A stretch of DNA of 5,200 nt from Pseudomonadota bacterium (GTDB taxonomy: Bacteria; Pseudomonadota; Gammaproteobacteria; Steroidobacterales; Woeseiaceae). The position numbers and the translations under genes were made by a program. Of the stretch, positions 1-5,159 are shown piece by piece (the first letter of the stretch is position 1; every line of letters begins with the position of its first letter). The stretch covers positions 1 through 5,200 of the forward strand of contig JADFGH010000189.1 in NCBI GenBank assembly GCA_022567775.1, given 5' to 3'. Under the pieces are notes generated by a model. That model was given only the letters and a program-made list of their open reading frames with translations. It ran no database searches and was not told the DNA's origin.

Positions 1-490
1 CCGTGGCCTCGGCGATCGCGCGCGCCCAGGTGGGGCTGCCGTGCTGGTCATCGACAATCCGCAATTCCTCCCGCTCGGCGGCCAAGCCCCGCATGGTCCT
101 GAGGAAGTTGGCCCCGCGCGATGAATAGACCCAGGCGGTGCGCAGGATCAAGCAGGTACAGCCCACCGCGGCAATCGCCTGCTCGCCGGCAAGTTTCGAA
201 CGGCCATAGGCGTTGATCGGGCCGGTCGCATCGTCTTCGCGGTAGGGCCGCGTCGAGCGACCATCGAACACGTAATCGGTGGAATAATGCACCAGCGCCG
301 CACCCAGGCGCTTGGCTTCCTCGGCCAAAACTCCCGGCGCTGCGCCGTTGATGGCCTGGGCCAGGTCGGGCTCGCTTTCCGCCCTGTCGACGGCGGTATA
401 GGCCCCGGCATTGACGATGAGCCCCGGTGCGGTCTCGCGCACTGCCCCGCGGATCGTATCCGCCGACGCGAGATCCAGCGCCGAACGGTC
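1..490 (-). pseudogene. rfbD: dTDP-4-dehydrorhamnose reductase, internal fragment
   Basis: RfbD is the cytoplasmic short-chain dehydrogenase/reductase that reduces dTDP-4-dehydrorhamnose to dTDP-L-rhamnose, the last step of rhamnose precursor synthesis for O-antigen and other polysaccharides. About 163 codons are readable. In order they show DRSALDL, NAGAYTAVDRAE (family NAAAYTAVD), YSTDYVFDG, the catalytic YGRSK, LRTAWVYSSRGANFLRTM and DDQHGSPTW. These correspond to roughly residues 40-200 of a family that is usually near 290-300 residues. The C-terminal part lies beyond the window edge. The N-terminal GxxGQ nucleotide-binding loop is absent, because upstream of about 490 the DNA becomes the end of another gene. 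No start codon or ribosome site is present in this frame. GC is about 72% in sampled 60-base lines, against 43-57% just across the join. The family call is secure. Whether this is a true truncated gene or an assembly artefact is undecided. Confidence 0.85.
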
Positions 491-951
491 GCTTTGTACG
501 CGCGGTACGATTCCCCAAACTTCTCTTCGAGATAGGCCTCTTCGTGCCTGATCGCCAGGTGATAGATCAGCCAGCCGCAGAGAGGCGTGAGAATCAGGAT
601 CCAGATGTTTGACAGTATGACGGCGAAGCCGATGCAAAAAATAATCATCCCTAGGTACATCGGATTGCGTGTAAATCGATACAGTCCGGCAACAACGATT
701 TCCGGCGTCGGTGTCCAGGGTTTGGGGTCTTGGCCCGATTCCACGAACTGACGGAAGGGCAATACAACCAATATCAGCACGGATGCGACAGCGATCAGTC
801 CGCCGATCCAGTAACGTTCCGGCGTTGCCAATGCCGAATCAGGAAAAATCGGCAGAAAACGGCCGAGTATGTGACCGGCAACGATGGTTGCAATCGGCAG
901 GATGGGCGGCGGGAATTTTACCGCCGCAGCATGTTCGTCATTAGTTTCTAT
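472..951 (-). CDS. isoprenylcysteine carboxyl methyltransferase-family membrane protein, stop codon lost
   Basis: This is a small integral-membrane methyltransferase of the ICMT/PEMT-like superfamily, which uses S-adenosylmethionine; the bacterial substrate is generally unknown. Counting from the proposed start, hydrophobic segments lie near residues 16-36, 48-66 and 100-132. The GLYRFTRNPMYLG box is at 89-101, and HEEAYLEEKFGESYRAYKATVRRWI at about 136-160 matches the family C-terminal signature, which normally ends within a few residues of RW. Here the frame does not stop. It runs about 107 further codons out of frame through the rfbD fragment, to a stop near 148, so that tail is not authentic. 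The only ATG nearby (941) is out of frame. An in-frame TTG at 831 would remove the first membrane segment. I therefore place the start at an ATA codon (951-949), 9 nt after AAGGA and 18 nt after the cyclase stop. It is the third gene of the operon. Confidence 0.8.
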
Positions 952-960
952 CTTCTCGTT

Positions 961-965
961 TCCTT
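961..965 (-). promoter_or_regulatory. ribosome binding site for the methyltransferase, supporting an ATA start
   Basis: AAGGA reads on the minus strand at 965-961, followed by 9 nt and then ATA GAA ACT AAT at 951. This is ideal Shine-Dalgarno spacing for a codon that is not ATG, GTG or TTG. It sits just after the cyclase stop codon (972-970), which would fit translational coupling. Confidence 0.5.
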
Positions 966-969
966 GAAC

Positions 970-2022
970 TCAGTACAGCGCGATCGGATTACCGGGTGAT
1001 CCGGTTGCGCCCTTCAGTTTCAATGGTGCCCAGACAAACAGGAACTCGTATGCTTTGTCGTTCACCAGTTGCGTCAAGTCGAGATTTTCGATGTTCCAGA
1101 TGCCGCGTTTGGTTTGTAGTTTGAGGTGGCACTCGAATGGCTGCGGACCCTCGCCGGCGAAATTTGGCCCGACTGCTTCAGTTGGCCAGGAATCAGCGCC
1201 GGTCAGGATAATTTTTCGGCTTGCCAGGTACTCACAGGCAGACAAGCCAAACCCTGGTGAGCCCGCATTGAACGCATCACGGCGCCGGGCTTTTTCCGCC
1301 GCATCGAAGGTATCCCAGTCGCTGGGATGCCAGATATTTCCGTGCCCGGTGTACAGGAAAACGCAATCGCCTTCGCCGATCGGATCGATGCCCTGCCGTT
1401 CGACCATCGCTTTGACGTCATCATCGGTAACGATGCCGCGATCATTCCTGTTCATCTCTGTCGGGATTGGCAGCGTCCCGCCTCGCAGTGCAACGGCGTC
1501 AAGCAATACGCCCCTGCACACAAATCCTTTTTGGCCCACATGTTCGACCCCCAGTGGCCCGAGTCCGTACCCCGTTACGTCCGGGTCTTCGAGGTAGCGC
1601 CCGTTATAGTAGAAGTGTCCTTTGGACGTGCGCACGCCGATGTGCCCGGGTCCATCGAATTGCGTGCCGACTTGCCCGATTTCGGTGGTCACCAACTCAT
1701 CGTTGTACACGACTTGCTGCGGACCCATCGGATCACCGGTTGGCAAACCGGGAATCGTCAGCCGGTAGCTTCGCTCACCGAATACAGGCGCATCGCTTGC
1801 ATAGATCTTGCCGAGCGTCGCGACCTTGCCGTGCCGCACGAGGCCCATGGCCTTGAGGACCATCTCGGGGGTGGTTCGATTGACTGCCCCGGCTTTGTCA
1901 TCCGGACCCCATTCGCTGGGCGCCCAGTTGTCATCTAAAGGCTCGTCATTAAATTCCTGCGCGTTGGCAGTGGTGGCAGCAACGAGACCGAGTAATGCAA
2001 AGCTCTGTAATAGTGTCTTCAT
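970..2022 (-). CDS. exported cyclase-family (kynurenine formamidase-like) hydrolase
   Basis: This 350-residue protein belongs to the cyclase family (PF04199), which includes the metal-dependent arylformamidase KynB and other amide or lactone hydrolases. A signal peptide is clear: MKT, a hydrophobic core, then TTANA|QE at about residue 21, so it should act in the periplasm. The metal-site region reads EIGQVGTQFDGPGHIG at 114-129. KynB-type proteins have HxGTHxDxPxH, so Q117 and Q121 replace two histidines while D123 and H127 are kept. LYTGHGNIWH (223-232) matches the family TG..W segment. PGFGLSACEYLASRKIILTGAD (256-277) matches the PGL..E..WL..K.....G.D region, and the C-terminal GIWNIENLDL (307-316) matches GI.I.ENL. 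The start ATG lies 2 nt after the upstream hydrolase stop, with AAGAAG as its ribosome site inside that gene's lysine tail. The exact substrate is unknown; an N-formyl or cyclic amide is plausible. Confidence 0.9.
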   Translation of the reverse strand: MKTLLQSFALLGLVAATTANAQEFNDEPLDDNWAPSEWGPDDKAGAVNRTTPEMVLKAMGLVRHGKVATLGKIYASDAPVFGERSYRLTIPGLPTGDPMGPQQVVYNDELVTTEIGQVGTQFDGPGHIGVRTSKGHFYYNGRYLEDPDVTGYGLGPLGVEHVGQKGFVCRGVLLDAVALRGGTLPIPTEMNRNDRGIVTDDDVKAMVERQGIDPIGEGDCVFLYTGHGNIWHPSDWDTFDAAEKARRRDAFNAGSPGFGLSACEYLASRKIILTGADSWPTEAVGPNFAGEGPQPFECHLKLQTKRGIWNIENLDLTQLVNDKAYEFLFVWAPLKLKGATGSPGNPIALY

Positions 2023-2024
2023 TA

Positions 2025-2972
2025 TTATTTCTTCTTGTTTTCAACTGAATCGAGAAAGTGCTCGAGAATGCTTCTGTATTCGTCCGGCTTCTTGCTGAGC
2101 GTCCCGTGAGCGGCGTCCAGGATCACGATCAGTTTTGAGCCGGGTATGAGTTGTTGAAATTCAGCTACTCTTTCCGGTCTTGCTTCATCAAATTGGCCTG
2201 CGATAAACAACACCGGCACATCTATTTCATGCAGTCGATCGGTGACGTCGAAATCGATCAGCGTTCCGGTCGCATGAAACTCCGTTGGCCCCCACATCGT
2301 TTCATAGACAAACCGGCCCGGTGGCGCACCGTCGCATTCAGGGGGGCTTTCGGCTCGCTCGCCGCCATACACATGACGCTCGTAAAAAACATCTGACGCT
2401 GCCTGGTATTCGTCCGAATCGGTGGTGCCGGCTTGTTCGTGTTCGGTCAGCGTTCGCTGAACGTCCTCGGGCAACTGGCTGCGCAAAAAGTTGGCATCTT
2501 CGATCCACATCCTGGTACTCAGGAGCGGCGAAGATAGAATTACCGACGCGATGCCGTGGGTGCCTTTTTCCAGGACATAGGCAGCCGCCAGAGAGCCACC
2601 CCAGGAATGGCCGAGCAGGTGCATCTCATCGAGTCCAAGCTGCTGCCTGACGGTATGCAATTCCTCGACGAAACGCTCGACGGTCCACAGCGACGGATCG
2701 TCAGGCCGGCCGGAGCGGCCTGAACCGAGCTGGTCATAGCGTACGATTGGCCGCTCATTCCCCAGAATGTCGAGCCGCGAGTATCCGCAGATTCTTCCGC
2801 CCGGACCGCCATGCAGTACCAGCAGCGGAATACTTGGGCCGGTTCCCGAGACGCGGTACCAGACGGGACCGCCCGGGACTTCGATAAATCCCTGGCCGGG
2901 TTGCGGATTTTCGCGGCTTATTCCAGCAGAGCATAAGGCTAGCAGCAGGGCGGCGAGCAATATTCTTTTCAT
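2025..2972 (-). CDS. exported alpha/beta hydrolase, proline iminopeptidase-like
   Basis: This 315-residue protein is a serine hydrolase of the alpha/beta fold, closest in motif content to the proline iminopeptidase / L-amino-acid amidase group (peptidase S33), which removes N-terminal proline or hydrolyses amino-acid amides. The oxyanion motif HGGPGG is at 54-59, YDQLGSGRS at 79-87, the nucleophile elbow GHSWGGS puts Ser at 123, the acid is probably Asp262 in AGQFDEARPE, and the catalytic His is 289 in DAAHGT. The frame is open upstream to 3086. I choose the ATG at 2972 because it begins a signal peptide (MKR followed by a leucine/alanine-rich core to about ALCSAG) and has AGGG 9 nt upstream. 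The Cys at 14 lacks a proper lipobox. It is the first gene of the operon, 2 nt before the cyclase. Substrate specificity within the family is not readable. Confidence 0.9.
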   Translation of the reverse strand: MKRILLAALLLALCSAGISRENPQPGQGFIEVPGGPVWYRVSGTGPSIPLLVLHGGPGGRICGYSRLDILGNERPIVRYDQLGSGRSGRPDDPSLWTVERFVEELHTVRQQLGLDEMHLLGHSWGGSLAAAYVLEKGTHGIASVILSSPLLSTRMWIEDANFLRSQLPEDVQRTLTEHEQAGTTDSDEYQAASDVFYERHVYGGERAESPPECDGAPPGRFVYETMWGPTEFHATGTLIDFDVTDRLHEIDVPVLFIAGQFDEARPERVAEFQQLIPGSKLIVILDAAHGTLSKKPDEYRSILEHFLDSVENKKK

Positions 2973-3003
2973 TCTTGTTGGCCCTTTGGTGTTGGTCGAT
3001 CGC

Positions 3004-3032
3004 AGTGTAGGCGATAGCGGCTGCGTTGTCCG
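3004..3032 (-). promoter_or_regulatory. candidate sigma70-type promoter of the hydrolase-cyclase-methyltransferase operon
   Basis: On the minus strand CGGACA (3032-3027) is followed by 17 nt and TACACT (3009-3004), each 4 of 6 matches to TTGACA and TATAAT. Transcription would begin near 2997, leaving about a 25-nt leader before the ATG at 2972. Weak matches, but the spacing and position are right. Confidence 0.35.
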
Positions 3033-3110
3033 CATCCGGAACATATTCACAATGCAAGCAAACGATGTGCACTGCTGATGCATCAAAGGGTCATTGAATC
3101 AACGCAGATA

Positions 3111-3115
3111 GAGGG
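3111..3115 (+). promoter_or_regulatory. ribosome binding site for the small secreted ORF
   Basis: GAGGG stands 8 nt before the ATG at 3124. It supports that ATG over the in-phase-unrelated ATG at 3078, whose peptide has no signal peptide or other recognisable trait. Confidence 0.5.
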
Positions 3116-3123
3116 TAACCAGG

Positions 3124-3432
3124 ATGGTGTCGCGCCGGTTTGTTGTATTCGCGGTTTTTTTGCTGATGCTTGCGGCGGCCCCGGTGTGGGCAAACACTGC
3201 GAATATTGCAGCGAAGGTCAGGACTGTCGCCTGCCTGATGGAGGACGACAACAGGTCGCACCTTCTTCCTGAAGATCGGCTACGCGTGGACGCCCTGCAC
3301 AGGTCTTATTCGCCGGAGTCGTCTTCTTGCGACTTGATGATGACGTGCTTGCCCGTGCTGTTGTATGGATCGCCGCCCGTGCTGAAATCCTCGTCGACGG
3401 CCAGCTCATTAACTTCCTTCAGTTCGGAATGA
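3124..3432 (+). CDS. small secreted protein or remnant with signal peptide
   Basis: The start is convincing: a good ribosome site, then MVSRRF, a hydrophobic core and AAAPVWA|NT, a classical signal peptide cleaved near residue 23. About 35 residues of plausible mature protein follow (NTANIAAKVRTVACLMEDD and onwards to about DALHRSY). From 3306 to the stop at 3432 the frame lies opposite the 70-residue minus-strand gene, with third codon positions coinciding. That is the arrangement in which an antisense frame stays open by chance, so the Ser/Leu-rich last 42 residues may be only a shadow. The gene may therefore be a truncated or frameshifted remnant of a longer exported protein, or a genuine 102-residue protein. 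I do not recognise a family. Confidence 0.4.
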   Translation: MVSRRFVVFAVFLLMLAAAPVWANTANIAAKVRTVACLMEDDNRSHLLPEDRLRVDALHRSYSPESSSCDLMMTCLPVLLYGSPPVLKSSSTASSLTSFSSE

Positions 3433-3518
3433 CGTACCTGCACGTTACTGAGGTCGGTGTCGACCTGTACCGGTGCTTTGCGTGCAACTTCCGCTTGTCG
3501 TGTCTTTTGTGTGTTCAT
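3306..3518 (-). CDS. small acidic hypothetical protein, 70 residues
   Basis: I do not recognise this protein. It begins MNTQKTRQAEVARKAP and continues through a hydrophilic stretch (TDLSNVQVRHSELKEVNELAVDEDF), then a compact motif FSTGGDPYNSTGKHVIIK at about 46-63 and an acidic tail QEDDSGE. There is no signal peptide, membrane segment or cysteine, so it is probably a soluble cytoplasmic protein. Codon choice (many codons ending in C or G, few rare ones) looks like a real gene. The ribosome site is modest: AAGG ends 2 nt before the ATG and GAG lies 8 nt before it. It is convergent with, and overlaps, the secreted ORF starting at 3124. The hydrolase operon further on points the same way but has its own candidate promoter. 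Confidence 0.6.
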   Translation of the reverse strand: MNTQKTRQAEVARKAPVQVDTDLSNVQVRHSELKEVNELAVDEDFSTGGDPYNSTGKHVIIKSQEDDSGE

Positions 3519-3589
3519 CGCCTTGTCTCAATAAATCAATTACTTGCGCCTACTAATTCTGAACCACTTGAGCTCTGAAGATTCTGTTA

Positions 3590-3657
3590 TTCGTCGGGTG
3601 GTTGCTACCTTTCGTCGGAAAATTGCCGTTGGTCGGGCTAGATCGACCGTTCGTCGG
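3590..3657 (+). repeat. four TTCGTCGG-like direct repeats upstream of the creatininase gene
   Basis: TTCGTCGG occurs exactly at 3590-3597, 3611-3618 and 3650-3657, with a one-base variant TTGGTCGG at 3629-3636. Steps are 21, 18 and 21 bp, so most copies lie on one face of the helix. The third copy overlaps a short dyad, GGTCG-N8-CGACC (3631-3648). The array fills the gap between the divergent 70-residue gene and the creatininase-family gene, starting 63 bp before the chosen creatininase ATG, where a regulator could bind. I see no good sigma70 promoter in this gap. Confidence 0.5.
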
Positions 3658-3707
3658 AGCTGTCGAAAATGGAGCCCAACCCGCATAATCGAATCGAATT
3701 TCCAGGC

Positions 3708-3712
3708 GGAGG
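3708..3712 (+). promoter_or_regulatory. ribosome binding site deciding the creatininase start
   Basis: GGAGG lies 7 nt before the ATG at 3720. The ATG at 3714 is only 1 nt away and the ATG at 3669 lies upstream of it, so 3720 is favoured; the GTG at 3717 is the alternative. Confidence 0.6.
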
Positions 3713-3719
3713 CATGGTG

Positions 3720-4559
3720 ATGTCGATTGGTCGTGTTTTAGCAGCTATTGGCACCATAATTTTCACGTTCACAGTGTGGGCACAGTCACCCGGTGTTCAC
3801 CTCGGCGATCTGAGCTGGCCGGAGGCCGAGCGGCGCTACGCGGAGACGCCGATCGTGATTATTCCCTTTGGTGCCGGTGCCAAAGAGCATGGGCCGCACT
3901 TGCCGATGAACGCCGATCGCGTGGTCATGGATCACCTTATCAACGCCGCCATCGAATCCAGTGATGTGATTGTTGCACCGCCAATCCTGCACGGCTGGTT
4001 CCCCGCTTTCCGTGAATTTCCGGGCACCGAAGTTGCCGATCCAAAGGTATTCCAGGACTACGTTTTCCACGTCGGACTGTCGCTGGCGAAACAGGGCGCA
4101 CAACGAATTGTTTTTCTGAATACCGGCATCGCCAACGCAACCGGTTTACCGATTTCGATAGCGGCACGCGAGATTCGCGTGCAGACAGGTGTGCCGACAC
4201 TGGTGGTTTCCTGGGGCGATCTGGAAACCGAAGAAATCGATGCGCTGCAGGAACAGCAGATGGGCGGGCACGGAGACGAGATCGAAACCTCGATCAACCT
4301 CTATTTGCAGCCGGATCTCGTCAATATGGACCTTGCAGTCGAAGACTACGGGGACCGTACGCCGAAGGAATACGGCGGCTACCAGCCGGGCGTACTTGCG
4401 CGCGACCCCGCCGATCCGTTGTATTCAGAATCCGGAATTTTCGGCGATGCAACCCTGGCAACACCGGAAAAGGGCAAGGCAGCACTCGAGGTACTGACTC
4501 GTGAATGGCTCAAAGCGCTGGATGGCTTTGCGCAAGTACCGCTGGTGCGCCGGCAATGA
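3720..4559 (+). CDS. exported creatininase-family protein (variant subgroup)
   Basis: This 279-residue protein belongs to the creatininase family (PF02633), metal-dependent hydrolases of cyclic amides such as creatinine. The N-terminus (MSIGRV, hydrophobic core, TVWAQ|SP) is a signal peptide, so it is likely periplasmic, unlike cytoplasmic creatininase. The metal motif reads IPFGAGAKEHGPHLPMNAD at 48-66, giving E56, H57 and D66 as likely ligands; the classic form is G-S-x-E-Q-H-G-P-H. HGWFPAFREFPGT (91-103) and GGHGDEIETSINLYLQPDLVNM (182-203) match the family. The usual NGHGGN or NGHYEN box is replaced by NTGIANATG (134-142), losing a metal-binding His. My recollection is that a subgroup with AKEHGPHLP and NTG is known, so this is probably not decay. 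The substrate is unknown. The gene is monocistronic here and ends 22 nt before the REP doublet. Confidence 0.88.
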   Translation: MSIGRVLAAIGTIIFTFTVWAQSPGVHLGDLSWPEAERRYAETPIVIIPFGAGAKEHGPHLPMNADRVVMDHLINAAIESSDVIVAPPILHGWFPAFREFPGTEVADPKVFQDYVFHVGLSLAKQGAQRIVFLNTGIANATGLPISIAAREIRVQTGVPTLVVSWGDLETEEIDALQEQQMGGHGDEIETSINLYLQPDLVNMDLAVEDYGDRTPKEYGGYQPGVLARDPADPLYSESGIFGDATLATPEKGKAALEVLTREWLKALDGFAQVPLVRRQ

Positions 4560-4581
4560 TGGCCTCCGACCCTTTGCCGGA

Positions 4582-4638
4582 TCGCTCGCTGGGGCGAGCT
4601 CCTACGTCACTCCTGTAGGAGCTCGCCCCAGCGAGCGA
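4582..4638. repeat. REP doublet forming a 24-bp perfect inverted repeat
   Basis: The arms at 4582-4605 and 4615-4638 are perfect reverse complements around a 9-nt spacer. Each arm is a REP-like unit: a GTAG head followed by a smaller hairpin, GCTCGC-CCCA-GCGAGC. The two GTAG heads face each other across the spacer. GTAG-headed hairpins are the known recognition form of RAYT (TnpA-REP) transposases. The doublet fills the gap between the convergent creatininase and lipoprotein genes, so it may also stabilise or end transcripts. No U-tract follows on either side, so it is not a canonical intrinsic terminator. No RAYT gene is in the window. Confidence 0.85.
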
Positions 4639-4655
4639 AATTTCCAAGTCAGGCG

Positions 4656-5069
4656 CTATTCCGAATCTGACCTCGACATTCGCGCCTCGCAATCTTCGGA
4701 ACCATCGCTGATCTTGTTCGGAACGATTTGCGAAGAGAGCGTGTAGGTCTCACCTGCTTCAACCGAGACCGTAAGCTCGTGGGTGTTCCTGGCAAAAAGA
4801 CTTTGGTAGCAGGTGACAATCAGGACGTGGATTCCTGGTGAAACTCTTACAGAATTCGCCGTTACTGAAACTGACTTTCCATCGACGGACTTGATTACTA
4901 CCGCTCTCGGGCTGAAAAGCACTGTGCCGCGGGAGGCGCCCAGTATCACTGCGCTGTTCGACGCCGACGAGTCAGAGGCGTCAATCATGTCAGTCGTGCC
5001 GCAGCCGATCACAAGTGTTGCGATTAGTCCAGTTAACACGCAAGTCGACTTTCGTCGTAACGTATTCAT
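4656..5069 (-). CDS. putative lipoprotein of unknown function
   Basis: This 137-residue protein has a lipoprotein signal: MNTLRRKS, a hydrophobic stretch, then V-I-G-C with the lipidated cysteine at residue 23. Gly24 follows it, with no Asp at +2, so outer-membrane sorting is expected. A Ser/Asp/Asn-rich linker (about 24-40) precedes a small all-beta looking domain: VVIKSVDGKSV (57-67), VRVSPGIHVLIVTC (74-87), LTVSVEAGETYTL (99-111), and a second Cys at 127 that could pair with Cys87. The pattern of SVDG, PG-H-L-V-C and VEAGETY is common in small uncharacterised cell-surface lipoproteins. I do not assign a named domain. A weak GGA lies 9 nt before the ATG. It is convergent with the creatininase gene. 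Confidence 0.8.
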   Translation of the reverse strand: MNTLRRKSTCVLTGLIATLVIGCGTTDMIDASDSSASNSAVILGASRGTVLFSPRAVVIKSVDGKSVSVTANSVRVSPGIHVLIVTCYQSLFARNTHELTVSVEAGETYTLSSQIVPNKISDGSEDCEARMSRSDSE

Positions 5070-5112
5070 GACTTATTCCAAAATGCAGGGCTGTTCCTCG
5101 ATGATCGATTAT

Positions 5113-5159
5113 CTGTCAATTGCTGCATTGACAGTGGTCGTCTATTCTACAGCTGTCAA
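5113..5159. promoter_or_regulatory. operator-like inverted repeat with a third half-site upstream of the lipoprotein gene
   Basis: CTGTCAAT (5113-5120), a 6-nt spacer, and ATTGACAG (5127-5134) form a perfect inverted repeat, 44 bp upstream of the lipoprotein ATG. A third copy, CTGTCAA, lies at 5153-5159 in the same direction as the first, 40 bp away. On the minus strand GATAAT (5113-5108) touches one arm and matches TATAAT at 5 of 6 positions, so a regulator bound here could cover the -10 region. No good -35 sits 16-18 bp upstream of it. Confidence 0.45.

Noticed and set aside
148..471. In-frame continuation of the methyltransferase for about 107 codons
   Set aside because: This tail is the rfbD fragment read in the wrong frame; it has no family resemblance, and the methyltransferase signature ends at RWI.
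48..518. 156-codon Arg/Gly-rich minus-strand frame
   Set aside because: It is a third-frame shadow in high-GC DNA over the rfbD fragment, whose own frame carries clear motifs.
1055..1938. Long plus-strand frames opposite the cyclase gene
   Set aside because: They are antisense shadows; the minus-strand frame has a signal peptide and family motifs.
3076..3085. TGATGCATCA palindrome
   Set aside because: A single 10-bp palindrome with no repeat or conserved context is expected by chance.
2973..3086. Upstream extension of the hydrolase to an ATG at 3086
   Set aside because: It would bury the signal peptide behind 38 unconserved residues and span the candidate promoter; the ATG at 2972 has its own ribosome site.
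3669..3719. Upstream ATG codons for the creatininase-family gene
   Set aside because: Neither ATG (3669, 3714) is suitably spaced from GGAGG, and they would displace the signal peptide from the N-terminus.
4582..4638. Canonical rho-independent terminator
   Set aside because: The stem is strong but no U-run follows on either strand, and the GTAG-headed double structure fits REP units better.
5114..5159. TTGACA sequences as -35 boxes for the lipoprotein gene
   Set aside because: At 17-bp spacing the minus-strand hexamers are GAACAG and CACTGT, poor -10 matches; the TTGACA motifs are better explained as repeat arms.
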